From Microcystis sp. T1-4 (GTDB lineage Bacteria; Cyanobacteriota; Cyanobacteriia; Cyanobacteriales; Microcystaceae): a stretch of DNA of 30,358 nucleotides. The notes under the pieces are model-generated. The model had not been told where the DNA came from and ran no database searches. It saw only the letters and a program-made list of their open reading frames with translations. Shown one piece after another: positions 8,935 through 16,995 of the stretch; position 1 is the stretch's first letter, and every line of letters starts with the position of its first letter. The DNA lies in NCBI RefSeq assembly GCF_000297435.1, contig NZ_CAIP01000414.1, positions 1 to 30,358 of the forward strand, in the 5' to 3' direction. The translations under genes were made by a program, and so were the position numbers.

Positions 8935-9110
8935 GCTTAAGCCAAAGACAGCAGGGGCGAAACAGCTTAAATACCCTGCCGAGGTCAAAGCGAGAAAACA
9001 GCGGCCAAAAAGACTAAAGAGAGAGATATTTTCTGTCTTGGTCGTGCCTGAACTGAATTCTCTCCACTCAACCCCGGCGCTACAAGGGGTTATTTTTGCG
9101 CCTCTGGAAC
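8935..9110 (+). ncRNA. L10-leader RNA upstream of rplJ
   Basis: The leader contains AAAGACAGCAGGGGC and later CCCTGCCGAGG (8974-8984), which fit the conserved core of the ribosomal L10-leader family; GCAGGG (8951-8956) pairs with CCCTGC (8974-8979). In known cases the L10(L12)4 complex binds this RNA and represses rplJL. Near the end a separate hairpin with a T-run suggests control by premature termination. Confidence 0.75.
9070..9097 (+). terminator. Leader intrinsic terminator (attenuator) before rplJ
   Basis: AACCCC (9070-9075) pairs with GGGGTT (9086-9091), and TATTTTT follows. It lies 45 bases before the rplJ start. GGCGC in its loop (9076-9080) could instead pair with GCGCC just downstream (9098-9102), which would give an alternative fold. 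Confidence 0.55.
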
Positions 9111-9141
9111 CAGTCCCCCGCGTACAGGAGGTGAACAAGGG

Positions 9142-9690
9142 ATGGGGAGAAGCAGAGAAAGCAAGGGAGTAATTCTAGAAGAATTAAAAACCTCCCTTAG
9201 CGAAGCTCAATTAACGATGGTCATCGACTATCAAGGTTTAACCGTCGCTGAAATCAGCAATCTACGCCGCAAATTGCGCCCCACAGGAACGATTTGTAAA
9301 GTCACCAAAAACACTTTGATGGGATTGGCAATTGCTGAAGATAGTGGCTGGGAACCGATGAAAAGCCTTTTATCGGGAACATCCGCCTTTCTGCTGGTAA
9401 AAGAAGATATTGGTGGAGCTTTCAAGGCCTATCAAGAGTTCAAAAAAGAAAGCAAAAAAACCGAATTGCGCGGCGGTGTCCTCAAAGAAGGGACAAAAGG
9501 TCAACTGTTGACAGAAGAGCAGCTCAAGGCGATCGCTGACTTACCGTCAAAAGAACAGTTAATCGCTCAGGTCGCCGGGGCAATCAACGCCATTGCCACC
9601 AAACTGGCCCGCAGCATCAACGAAGTTCCCGCATCTTTGGCCCGTGCCGTCGATGCCGTGGCCCGTCAAGAAGAAAAAGAAGCGGCTTAA
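9142..9690 (+). CDS. rplJ: 50S ribosomal protein L10
   Basis: A 182-residue L10, which anchors the L7/L12 dimers on the ribosomal stalk next to the GTPase centre. The N-terminal RNA-binding domain is clear (VIDYQGLTVAEISNLRRKLR, TKNTLMGLAI), and the C-terminal helix that binds L12 dimers follows (about 135-180). A strong AGGAGGT Shine-Dalgarno sits at 9126-9132. It is followed after 43 bases by rplL, and the pair should be co-transcribed from the promoter at 8896 under L10-leader control. Confidence 0.97.
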   Translation: MGRSRESKGVILEELKTSLSEAQLTMVIDYQGLTVAEISNLRRKLRPTGTICKVTKNTLMGLAIAEDSGWEPMKSLLSGTSAFLLVKEDIGGAFKAYQEFKKESKKTELRGGVLKEGTKGQLLTEEQLKAIADLPSKEQLIAQVAGAINAIATKLARSINEVPASLARAVDAVARQEEKEAA

Positions 9691-9733
9691 GACCGCGCCA
9701 ATCGCTCACTTAAAACAATTAGGAGTCTAACCC

Positions 9734-10126
9734 ATGTCTGCTGTAGCTGAAATCTTAGAAAAACTGAAAACCCTGACCCTCTTAGAAGCTGCGGAATTAG
9801 TCAAAGGCATCGAAGAAACCTTCGGAGTTAGCGCCGCTGCTCCGGCCGGTGGCATAATTATGGCTGCCCCCGGGGCTGCTCCCGCGGCCGCCGCTGAAGC
9901 TGTGGAAGAACAAACCGAATTTAACGTTGTTCTCGAAGAAGTTCCCGCCGACAAGAAAATTGCTATCCTCAAGGTAGTGCGCGAATTGACCGGTTTAGGA
10001 CTCAAAGAAGCGAAAGACCTAGTAGAAGCCGCTCCCAAAGCGGTTAAAGAAGGCACCAACAAAGATGATGCCGCCGCCATCAAGAAAAAACTGGAAGATG
10101 CCGGCGCAAAAGTTAGCGTTAAATAG
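9734..10126 (+). CDS. rplL: 50S ribosomal protein L7/L12
   Basis: A 130-residue stalk protein that recruits translation factors. It has the N-terminal dimerisation helices (1-35), an Ala/Pro-rich hinge (about 36-55) and the C-terminal domain with VLEEVPADKKIAILKVVREL and LGLKEAKDLVE. An AGGAG Shine-Dalgarno precedes the ATG by 8 bases. It lies downstream of rplJ and is expected in about fourfold excess over L10. Confidence 0.97.
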   Translation: MSAVAEILEKLKTLTLLEAAELVKGIEETFGVSAAAPAGGIIMAAPGAAPAAAAEAVEEQTEFNVVLEEVPADKKIAILKVVRELTGLGLKEAKDLVEAAPKAVKEGTNKDDAAAIKKKLEDAGAKVSVK

Positions 10127-10137
10127 ATCGCCACTGA

Positions 10138-10188
10138 TTCTGGGGATGTAATCTAGATCCCCAGACGAGCCGAAAAGCTCGTTTCCTG
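10138..10188 (+). terminator. Tandem hairpins ending the rplJL operon
   Basis: TCTGGGGAT pairs with ATCCCCAGA, and a second stem ACGAGC-CGAAAA-GCTCGT followed by TTTCC comes right after it. The second stem plus short T-run is the likely termination point. Confidence 0.75.
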
Positions 10189-10230
10189 ATACTATAGGAT
10201 TGTTATAGCAGTCTTGTAGGATGTCCAACC

Positions 10231-10326
10231 ATGGAAAGCGTCGCTTACATTTTAGTTTTAACTATGGCTTTGTCGGTAATTTTCTTCGCCATCGCCTTCC
10301 GGGAACCTCCCCGGATTCAAAAGTAA
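10231..10326 (+). CDS. psbT: Photosystem II reaction centre protein T
   Basis: A 31-residue protein, MESVAYILVLTMALSVIFFA followed by IAFREPPRIQK. This is an almost textbook PsbT: one transmembrane helix (about 3-23) and the conserved FREPPR tail. PsbT sits at the PSII dimer interface near D1 and CP47. A longer reading frame that begins at 10221 in another phase is a shadow. psbB, its usual neighbour in many cyanobacteria, is not next to it here; nrdR follows. It has its own terminator and is flanked by the rplL terminator, so it is probably a single-gene transcript. Confidence 0.95.
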   Translation: MESVAYILVLTMALSVIFFAIAFREPPRIQK

Positions 10327-10361
10327 ATTTCTTAACTCCGTTTAGGTTAATAATTTTTTTC

Positions 10362-10401
10362 CCGAGCCGCCCGCTTGTCAAAAGCAGGTTAGCGGCTCTG
10401 G
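10362..10401 (+). terminator. Stem-loop terminator after psbT
   Basis: GAGCCGC (10364-10370) pairs with GCGGCTC (10393-10399), with an inner stem CCGCTT/AAGCAGG. TTTTCGTATTT follows closely. Confidence 0.6.
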
Positions 10402-10452
10402 TTTTCGTATTTAAAGGCTTAAATTAAAGGTTCCCCTCACCGAGCGCCTCCT

Positions 10453-10968
10453 ATGCAATGCCCTAATTGTCAGCATACCGATAGTCGCGTTTTAGAGTCT
10501 CGTTCCTCGGAAAACGGTCAGAGCATTCGTCGTCGTCGTGAATGCTTACAATGTAAACATCGCTTCACTACCTACGAGCGCATCGAATTCGTGGCGATCA
10601 CAGTGATTAAAAAAGATGGTAAACGGGAATCTTTTGATCGCTGCAAACTGCTGCGCGGTATCGTCCGGGCCTGTGAAAAAACTGGCATTCCCCCCTCAAG
10701 ATTAGAGGCGATCGTCAATGATATCGAATCCCGTCTGCAGCAAGACTCAAAACGGGAAGTAACCAGTCAGGAGATCGGTCAATTAGCCCTAGAATACCTC
10801 CGGCAAGAATCGGAAGTTGCCTATGTGCGCTTTGCTTCGGTTTACGGCAATTTTCAGGGAATTAGAGACTTTATCGCCGCTTTAGCGCTGCTGCAATCCT
10901 CCGAAATCGAACGCGCTCATCCTTCTTGGTCTCCAGTGGAAGAAGCCAGCGTGATCACCTCGTCTTAA
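10453..10968 (+). CDS. nrdR: Transcriptional repressor NrdR
   Basis: A 171-residue ATP/dATP-sensing repressor of ribonucleotide reductase genes. The zinc ribbon has Cys3, Cys6, Cys31 and Cys34 (MQCPNC, CLQCKHRF), and the ATP-cone domain covers about 49-139 (VIKKDGKRESFDRCKLLRGI, YVRFASVYGNF). It is slightly longer than the common 150-160 because of a C-terminal tail. No good Shine-Dalgarno is seen before the ATG. It stands between psbT and rpsA on the same strand. Confidence 0.96.
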   Translation: MQCPNCQHTDSRVLESRSSENGQSIRRRRECLQCKHRFTTYERIEFVAITVIKKDGKRESFDRCKLLRGIVRACEKTGIPPSRLEAIVNDIESRLQQDSKREVTSQEIGQLALEYLRQESEVAYVRFASVYGNFQGIRDFIAALALLQSSEIERAHPSWSPVEEASVITSS

Positions 10969-10985
10969 ATAGTTCCCGATTCAGT

Positions 10986-11200
10986 TATAATTAGGATCCC
11001 TTGTGCTGTTTAAAGCCCAAGCTCTGGTTAGATTCTTAAAAGTCATTCTTGAGGCAGATTGCCAGCAAGAAAGCTGGATGCGGCAGTTCATCCCCTAGGC
11101 CCTGCCTAGAAACTAAATGGGGAGGCATCTCCTTTATTTAGAAACTGTACATCACATAGGAGGAAAAACCTACGGAAATTCCGAGGCCCAAACAACGTAC
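10986..11200 (+). promoter_or_regulatory. Structured leader of rpsA
   Basis: A -10-like TATAAT lies at 10986-10991 without a clear -35. The following leader carries CCAGC-GCTGG (11062-11077), CTAGGC-CCT-GCCTAG (11095-11109) and GGAG-GCAT-CTCC (11120-11131). A strong AGGAGG is at 11159-11164, 36 bases before the chosen start, too far to serve it directly. Ribosomal protein S1 often represses its own mRNA, so a control role is possible. Confidence 0.4.
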
Positions 11201-12193
11201 ATGACCACCCAAAAAACCGCAAACAAAAACATAGGCTTTACCCATGAAGATTTTGCCGCCCTTCTAGACAAATACGATTATCATTTCAGTCCGGGAGATG
11301 TTGTCGCCGGGACTGTTTTCAGCATGGAACCCCGGGGAGCGCTCATCGATATCGGTGCTAAAACCGCCGCTTTTATCCCCGTGCAGGAAATGTCGATCAA
11401 CCGCGTCGATAATCCTGAAGAAGTTTTACAACCCAACGAAACCAGGGAATTTTTCATTCTTACCGACGAGAATGAAGATGGACAGCTAACCCTATCGATC
11501 CGTCGCATTGAATATATGCGCGCTTGGGAACGGGTGCGTCAATTGCAAAAAGAAGATGCTACCGTGCGCTCGAATGTTTTCGCCACTAACCGTGGTGGGG
11601 CATTAGTCAGGATTGAAGGTCTCCGCGGCTTTATCCCCGGTTCTCACATTAGCACCAGAGAGGCGAAAGAGGATTTAGTCGGTCAGGAATTGCCCTTAAA
11701 GTTTTTAGAAGTGGATGAGGATCGCAACCGTCTGGTTTTAAGTCATCGTCGCGCTTTAGTGGAACGGAAGATGAACGGTTTAGCCGTGGGACAGGTGGTA
11801 ATCGGTTCCGTGCGCGGAATTAAGCCCTACGGTGCTTTCATCGATATCGGTGGAGTCAGTGGTTTACTGCATATTTCCGAAATCTCTCACGATCACATTG
11901 ACACCCCCCACACGGTTTTCAATGTCAATGATGAGTTAAAAGTGATGATTATCGATCTCGATGCCGAAAGAGGTCGCATTTCCCTCTCGACTAAACAATT
12001 AGAACCAGAACCGGGAGATATGCTCAAAAATCGCCCGTTAGTGTTTGAAAAAGCCGAAGAAATGGCGATTAAATACCGAGAAAAACGTCTAGCGGAAGCG
12101 GAAGGACGGACTGTTTCGGAAGTAGTGGCAGAAATTGAAGTTCCCCCCGCCTTGGAGGAGGAAGATTTAGTTCTCGCTGCCACCGAGGAATAG
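11201..12193 (+). CDS. rpsA: 30S ribosomal protein S1
   Basis: A 330-residue short-type cyanobacterial S1, which helps mRNA bind the 30S subunit. Three S1 (OB-fold) domains are present: about 30-100 (GDVVAGTVFSMEPRGALIDI), 118-185 and 199-270 (GQVVIGSVRGIKPYGAFIDI, GLLHISEISHDHI). An ATG at 11117 would add 28 residues that do not look like S1; MTTQKTANKNIGFTHEDFAALL matches the family N-terminus, so 11201 was chosen. The C-terminal 50 residues are acidic and variable. It is followed by ATCAGTT repeats, and no clear terminator is seen. Confidence 0.95.
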   Translation: MTTQKTANKNIGFTHEDFAALLDKYDYHFSPGDVVAGTVFSMEPRGALIDIGAKTAAFIPVQEMSINRVDNPEEVLQPNETREFFILTDENEDGQLTLSIRRIEYMRAWERVRQLQKEDATVRSNVFATNRGGALVRIEGLRGFIPGSHISTREAKEDLVGQELPLKFLEVDEDRNRLVLSHRRALVERKMNGLAVGQVVIGSVRGIKPYGAFIDIGGVSGLLHISEISHDHIDTPHTVFNVNDELKVMIIDLDAERGRISLSTKQLEPEPGDMLKNRPLVFEKAEEMAIKYREKRLAEAEGRTVSEVVAEIEVPPALEEEDLVLAATEE

Positions 12194-12194
12194 G

Positions 12195-12234
12195 TCAGTT
12201 ATCAGTTATCAGTCGTCAGTTATCAGTTATCAGA
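12195..12234. repeat. Short ATCAGTT heptamer array
   Basis: Five to six copies of the TCAGTTA heptamer, with one GTCGTCAG variant, directly after the rpsA stop codon. A related inverted stretch TCACTGATCACTGATCGC follows at 12283-12299. Confidence 0.85.
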
Positions 12235-12329
12235 TTTGAGTTTTAAGTGTACAGTATTAAATAGAAGTTTCCTACTGTCTTTTCACTGATCACTGATCGC
12301 TGAAACGTCTGCCAACCACCCGTTCACTT

Positions 12330-13418
12330 TCAATCTTCAAAACCGACACGGCTGGCAACTCCTGTAATTCCAGTCATCTCCTCACTACTGTTGGCATCGA
12401 GGAAACGATCCAAGTTATCAAAAGTGGTTCCGTAGGTAATAGTGTTATCGTCGTATCCTTTCAGATTGACGGTATGTTGATCGAAAGCTTGGTGGAGATA
12501 GGGTAAGCCGGTGAGATAGCTGTAGGTAGTTGCTCCGATAGCTAAATCCCTAGCTATTTCTTTAGTAGCTGACTCTAAACGGAAAGCGGCGTTAACTGTA
12601 TCGCCAATCGCCGTATAATCTGGATGTTCACCGCTGCCAGTATTGCCCACCATGGCATAACCGGTATTCACTGCCGCACCGATGCGTAATTGGAAGGGTA
12701 AGGGATATTCTTGACTTAAAGTGCGGGTCATGTTGCATAGTTGCGTAATTGCTTGGAAAATTTGCAGGATATCCTCTTGATTGACTTCCTGTTGGCCGTG
12801 AAACCAGATGGCCATGATCGCATCACCAATATATTTATCTACCCAACTGCCGGAACTGCGGATAATATTCCCGGCATGGCGGAACCAACTTCCAATCAGA
12901 GAAGAAAGCACTTTTTCGTCTAATTGCCTCGTTAAAGCCGTAAAATTCCGCATATCCACCACCATCACCGATGTTAAGCGCCGTTCATGAACGGGGGAGG
13001 TGAGGGTATCCCATTCTAAATTGCGCGGTTGCTTGCCCCTGTTACTGGGAGTAGGACAATAGAACTGCACTTCGGTTTTGCCAAAGGTGATCCGATCTTG
13101 GTCATGGATAGTCACGGGAATAGATACCCTTCGGCCATTGACAAAGGTTCCATTGCGACTACCGAGATCGATCAGATAAAAATCTCCTGTTTCCGTGGAC
13201 TGCAAAATAGCATGACTACGAGAGATACAGTTATCTTTTATCACGATAGCGTTGTCTTTGCTCCGTCCGATTGTCCAGTAAGCTCTACTCACGAGAGGGA
13301 AAAAACGTTGTCCCTTCTCGGTATGGAGTAGTAGATAGGGGTTTTGTCCTAGTATATCCACGGGTACATAAGCGGCAATAATATAGGTGGGGGTAACTAC
13401 ATATTCTACAGCGAACAT
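12330..13418 (-). CDS. FHA domain adenylate cyclase (class III)
   Basis: A 362-residue cytoplasmic protein. An FHA phosphothreonine-binding domain occupies about 47-120 (TIGRSKDNAIVI, ISRSHA, DLGSRNGTFVNGRR). A class III nucleotide cyclase domain spans about 147-330. Metal-binding Asp155 (VVDMRNFT) and Asp199 (KYIGDAIMAIW), adenine-selecting Lys195 and Asp267 (PDYTAIGDTVN), and transition-state Asn276 and Arg280 are all present, so an active ATP-to-cAMP enzyme is expected. cAMP controls motility and stress responses in cyanobacteria through CRP-type regulators. The FHA domain suggests control by a Ser/Thr kinase, but none is adjacent. No membrane segment is seen, unlike many cyanobacterial Cya proteins. 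Confidence 0.93.
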   Translation of the reverse strand: MFAVEYVVTPTYIIAAYVPVDILGQNPYLLLHTEKGQRFFPLVSRAYWTIGRSKDNAIVIKDNCISRSHAILQSTETGDFYLIDLGSRNGTFVNGRRVSIPVTIHDQDRITFGKTEVQFYCPTPSNRGKQPRNLEWDTLTSPVHERRLTSVMVVDMRNFTALTRQLDEKVLSSLIGSWFRHAGNIIRSSGSWVDKYIGDAIMAIWFHGQQEVNQEDILQIFQAITQLCNMTRTLSQEYPLPFQLRIGAAVNTGYAMVGNTGSGEHPDYTAIGDTVNAAFRLESATKEIARDLAIGATTYSYLTGLPYLHQAFDQHTVNLKGYDDNTITYGTTFDNLDRFLDANSSEEMTGITGVASRVGFED

Positions 13419-13559
13419 TCCGCAGATATTTGTACTTTTATCTATTGTTACATTTGCCCAGGATGTTTTTCCGAAAAACCTTGATTATTGAGAACATTTT
13501 CAAGAATTGATTTTTTCTGAGAGAAGCAATTACAATTCTTAACCCTAATAAAAATCGCT

Positions 13560-13588
13560 CATTCCAGCTACAACCGTTACCTGGAATG
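13560..13588. promoter_or_regulatory. 8-bp inverted repeat between cyclase and DUF3120 gene
   Basis: CATTCCAG (13560-13567) and CTGGAATG (13581-13588) form a perfect inverted repeat with a 13-base spacer. It lies in the gap between the cyclase start and the end of the DUF3120 gene. Its function is unclear; a hairpin or operator is possible. Confidence 0.4.
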
Positions 13589-13657
13589 GGTTGGGGGCAA
13601 TCTATCAGCAAAATTTATCCAGTGAGTGAATGTTAAGAAGTTTAGCTAAGAAAACCC

Positions 13658-14359
13658 TTAGGCCAGAGAAGCGGTAATCCAAAATAAACCATCGACTAAA
13701 ATTGTACTTAATACGGCCCCGCTAAATGCCCACCAATGGCAGACCCGTTTTTGCAAAGGATAGATACCGATCGCCAGGAGCAGGTTGAGCAGCACGATCG
13801 CCCAACTGATACCCCAGGGGGTCTGAATTTGGGCCAAGGCGTTATGAAATATCGGCGCTACTAGGTTGGGGTCTAGTTCCACGGTCATTAGTTGTCGCCA
13901 GTAGGGAATTAGTCCCGTTAGATAGAAATATACATCGGTGATGGCGGTTCCTAACAAAGAACCCAGATAGAAAAGATTACCGACTTTGCCGCGACCTTTG
14001 TATAATCCCCAGAGAGCAAAGGGCAGCCCGATCGCTTCCATGGGAAGATGGATCAAAGGTTGCCAACGCCACCAACCCCAGTACAGAGAACCTGCTAACC
14101 AACTCCAACTAAAGCCCAAAAGTAAATCTCCCCAAAGACTGATTTTTGCTTGTTTGAGCAGCCAAATCCCTAACCCCACCCAGAAAACGGTTAAACCTAG
14201 ACTAATTTCGGGATAGTAGCGCACTAGGGGTGCTTGCAGGAACACGGGGACTGATACCAGAAATGCTGCTGTCCAAAAGACGGATTGACATTTTTCCCAG
14301 TTAGGGACTAGGGGTTTCAGGCGATCGGGATTGGCGGGGACTAGGGTAGAGTTGAGCAA
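13658..14359 (-). CDS. DUF3120 domain membrane protein
   Basis: A 233-residue integral membrane protein with about six hydrophobic segments (near 30-45, 52-70, 76-95, 127-145, 180-200 and 210-230) and many Trp residues (SLYWGWWRWQPL). It matches my recollection of the DUF3120 family, found in cyanobacteria and plastid-bearing plants; function unknown. The only start that opens this frame is a TTG at 14359, since an in-frame TGA lies just upstream and no ATG or GTG follows early. No Shine-Dalgarno is seen, so the exact start is uncertain. The gene appears to stand alone. Confidence 0.75.
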   Translation of the reverse strand: MLNSTLVPANPDRLKPLVPNWEKCQSVFWTAAFLVSVPVFLQAPLVRYYPEISLGLTVFWVGLGIWLLKQAKISLWGDLLLGFSWSWLAGSLYWGWWRWQPLIHLPMEAIGLPFALWGLYKGRGKVGNLFYLGSLLGTAITDVYFYLTGLIPYWRQLMTVELDPNLVAPIFHNALAQIQTPWGISWAIVLLNLLLAIGIYPLQKRVCHWWAFSGAVLSTILVDGLFWITASLA

Positions 14360-14522
14360 AGGATTTCAGAATTGTTACAAAACTTTACTTATATCAAGAT
14401 ACATCATTCTCTCTCTACTATATCCCCCCTAGGGGGATTTTGGTAAATTAAAAAATTGTTTTTGGCAATGCGCTATCCTGTTAGAATCGAAACGACAGCA
14501 GCGATCGAGGAGTGAAAAAAAT

Positions 14523-15191
14523 ATGGCGGCGGGCGATCAAGAAAATCCCAGAATGCCCCTAGATAAAGTGATTTTTGTCATTGCTTGCGTCTATCTAGGT
14601 TGGGTGGTGGCATGGCTAATCAGTCAAAAAAACGCCCCTATCTCTCAAAATGGCACGATTTACCGGGAAGATCAAAAATTTATCGCCTATCTGCAATCAT
14701 CCCTTGCTATTATTGATCGCCAAGGTCAAACTTCCTCCCCCGATCCTGATCCTGATCCCCAAAATAACCCTTCTCCGGTAGCCACAGTTCCACCACCACC
14801 CCCCGCTAATTTACCGGTGAATAATAGTCCTAGGATAATAGAAAGAATTTACGTTCCCGTTCATCCCCAAACCCCTGAAACGGCTGCCAAAATTGCCCCA
14901 CTTACCCCCGCAAATCCCGACATTTCCGCGCCACCATTGCCAGCTGCCCCGCAAGTGCATCGGCAGACAGCCGCGGTTATTCCTACCAATAATCAGGTGA
15001 AAAATACCCTAGTGGGGGTGATGGATTTAGGCGATCAATCTTCAGCTTTATTTGATAATCAGGGGATAACGAAGCGTATTTCTCCCGGGGAATTTATCAA
15101 CGGTTGGACTTTAGTGGAAGTTGGTAGTCAACAGGTTATTTTGTCTCGCAACGGCCAAACGAAAGTCTTAGAAGTGGGACAATCTTTTTAG
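14523..15191 (+). CDS. Single-pass membrane protein with GspC/PilP-like C-terminal domain
   Basis: A 222-residue protein with a short cytoplasmic N-terminus, one transmembrane helix (about 15-34, VIFVIACVYLGWVVAWLI), a long Pro/Asp-rich linker (about 70-160, including DPDPDP and PPPPP) and a compact C-terminal domain (about 158-222). That domain, with VGVMDLGDQSSALFDNQG and WTLVEVGSQQVILSRNGQ, resembles the homology region of GspC/PilP proteins that dock on secretin complexes. The layout fits a periplasm-spanning bridge. A GAGGAG Shine-Dalgarno lies 10 bases before the ATG. No other type II secretion or type IV pilus gene is near, so the role is inferred from fold resemblance only. Confidence 0.65.
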   Translation: MAAGDQENPRMPLDKVIFVIACVYLGWVVAWLISQKNAPISQNGTIYREDQKFIAYLQSSLAIIDRQGQTSSPDPDPDPQNNPSPVATVPPPPPANLPVNNSPRIIERIYVPVHPQTPETAAKIAPLTPANPDISAPPLPAAPQVHRQTAAVIPTNNQVKNTLVGVMDLGDQSSALFDNQGITKRISPGEFINGWTLVEVGSQQVILSRNGQTKVLEVGQSF

Positions 15192-15327
15192 GATGAACTA
15201 GCCGCTGGGTGGGATTATCGGGTCTTCTGAACTCAAGCTGAAGATAGAGACAATTAGAACAGACTTTAGAACTAGGAAAAAATCTATCAATCTCCATCAA
15301 TAAAACACCTTATTAACCAACACTTTA

Positions 15328-16089
15328 TTAACGAAGCCAATAAAATATAGCGATAATAATACTCAGAATTACCACGGTCTGACGCAGATAACTAGGAGAG
15401 ATAATTCTAGCTAGTTTTCCCCCCAATAAACCCCCGATTAAAGAGCCAATTGCTACCACTATCGCCGCCGACCAATACACCTGATTAGAAAAGAGGAAAA
15501 ACCCAGCCGCCGCCACGTTAACCACCAAAGAAAGCACCTGTTTTAAAGCATTTAATCTCGTGAGATTGTCCTTGAGAAATAAGCCCAAAATTGCCAACTC
15601 GATCACACCTAAGCCCGCTCCAAAATAACCACCATAAATTGAAGCGAGAGCGATGGGTAAAACCGCTAAAATTTCTGGTATATGACCATTCTTGTCCCCC
15701 TGTCGCCGCTGCAACCAAGAGCGTAAAGTATCTTGAAAAGCCAATAAAGCCGCCGCTAAAAGAATCAGAAAAGGAATCAGGCGATCAAATACTTGATCAC
15801 TGCTATTTAACAGCAAAATACCACCGATAATGCCGCCAATAACTGCCGATGGTAGTAATAACCGAATCCGTTTTTGTTGCCCGTGCAGGTCTTTTTTTTG
15901 GGCGAGGGTTGCCCCCAGATAACCAGGGCATAAAGCGACGGTATTAGTCACATTTGCCATTACCGGTGGGATTCCCACCGCCATCAGCGTCGGAAAAGTA
16001 ATCAGACTACCGCCACCGGCAAGAGCATTAATTAAGCCGGCAGCCACCGCAGCGATTGCCAAGAAGCCATACTGAATAGGCGTGAGCAT
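15328..16089 (-). CDS. Sulfite exporter TauE/SafE family membrane protein
   Basis: A 253-residue permease with about eight membrane segments in two pseudo-repeats. Family blocks seen are AAVAAGLINALAGGGSLITF (12-31), VANTVAL-type residues near 46-52 and YGGYFGAGLGVIELAILG (about 156-173). The family exports sulfite, sulfoacetate or other small organic anions; substrate not predictable here. Its ATG follows the stop of the DUF2854 gene directly (TAAATG), so translation of the two is probably coupled. Confidence 0.9.
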   Translation of the reverse strand: MLTPIQYGFLAIAAVAAGLINALAGGGSLITFPTLMAVGIPPVMANVTNTVALCPGYLGATLAQKKDLHGQQKRIRLLLPSAVIGGIIGGILLLNSSDQVFDRLIPFLILLAAALLAFQDTLRSWLQRRQGDKNGHIPEILAVLPIALASIYGGYFGAGLGVIELAILGLFLKDNLTRLNALKQVLSLVVNVAAAGFFLFSNQVYWSAAIVVAIGSLIGGLLGGKLARIISPSYLRQTVVILSIIIAIFYWLR

Positions 16090-16641
16090 TTAGGCGTTAG
16101 GGACAGTAATTAGGGCTAAATCAATTTTTTCCTCGTCAACTTGCTTAATTTCGGCTCTAATTCCTGGGCCAAAGTATCTTTCGATTTTCTCCTGTTTTGC
16201 CAGCCACTTTTCTAGGGGTAAAAGGGGCGATTCAAATTCTAGGGTGAGACAATAGGCGGAATCAACAGCAGTTTCACGAATTGCCACTAAAGTGGGTCTT
16301 TCCTCGTCCGTGGGGCTTAATCCCAGCTTTTCTAGAGCTTCATCCAGATGCACTTCCTGTCCGTAGCGATAGCGGGTGACATCGTTGCGAAGTTTGGTTT
16401 GGGTGACGGTAGCCTGTTGTTGGCGCAATTGCAAGATTTCGGGGCTAGTGGGTTGACTAAAGGGGATAGGTTTGATTTCTGAAGCTTTTAGGGCTAAACC
16501 TCCCAATAATAACGGTAATCCGTAGAAAAACCCCGCTAAATTGACCGTGGCGTTACCTTGGGCATAACCGATAATCCCGATAACCGTTAAAATACTGCCT
16601 AAAATTAAGCCAAAGTATGATAGTCTAATTTTTCTGAGCAT
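16090..16641 (-). CDS. DUF2854 domain membrane protein
   Basis: A 183-residue protein with two N-terminal membrane helices (about 9-27 and 35-51) and a soluble C-terminal domain (about 70-183) with a conserved-looking YRYGQEVHLDEALEKLGL segment. It fits DUF2854, known from cyanobacteria and chloroplasts, function unknown. It is the first gene of a two-gene unit with the TauE-like permease, with zero bases between them, which suggests a joint membrane role. Confidence 0.8.
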   Translation of the reverse strand: MLRKIRLSYFGLILGSILTVIGIIGYAQGNATVNLAGFFYGLPLLLGGLALKASEIKPIPFSQPTSPEILQLRQQQATVTQTKLRNDVTRYRYGQEVHLDEALEKLGLSPTDEERPTLVAIRETAVDSAYCLTLEFESPLLPLEKWLAKQEKIERYFGPGIRAEIKQVDEEKIDLALITVPNA

Positions 16642-16729
16642 GAAATAATTTTTTTCTTGAGTACGCTAATCCTTTAGAGATTATACAACTCAAAAGAATC
16701 TTTTTGGCAGAGGGGCAGTGGGGAGATTT

Positions 16730-16765
16730 TTCAGTTATCAGTAAACAGTCATCAGTCATCAGTGA
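16730..16765. repeat. Degenerate ATCAGT heptamer run
   Basis: About five imperfect copies (TTATCAGT, AAACAGT, CATCAGT) upstream of the DUF2854 gene, of the same repeat family as at 2453 and 12195. Confidence 0.7.
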
Positions 16766-16870
16766 AAAGAAAGCGGCGAACTTGCCACTTAATAAGTAAG
16801 TAATCTGAATTAATTGTTAGATAGTGGCACAGGCTTCTGGTTCTTTGTATTTTAGCTACTTAGTTGATGA

Positions 16871-16992
16871 TAAGTAGGTGGGTGGAATTAAATATAAAAT
16901 AAACGTAGGTTGGGTTGAAGCATGAAACCCAACGCCCGCATGGGTTACGCTACCGCTAACCCATCCTACAAATAATTGTGCCTACCTACTTA
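16871..16992. mobile_element. 122-bp MITE, copy 1
   Basis: The element runs from TAAGTAGGTGGGTGGAATTA to its partial inverted complement TAATTGTGCCTACCTACTTA, with no open reading frame. The inner part holds palindromic blocks (TTGGGTT/AACCCAA and ATGGGTT/AACCCAT). It is flanked by TA on each side, in keeping with a TA target as used by IS630/Tc1-like transposases. It differs by one base from the copy at 25749-25870. Confidence 0.88.
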
Positions 16993-16995
16993 GGT

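Noticed and set aside
8809..9138. 109-codon minus-strand frame opposite the rplJ leader
   Set aside because: It overlaps a strong promoter and L10-leader RNA; no family resemblance.
9727..10134. Long minus-strand frame opposite rplL
   Set aside because: Exact antisense shadow of rplL caused by its Ala-rich codon use.
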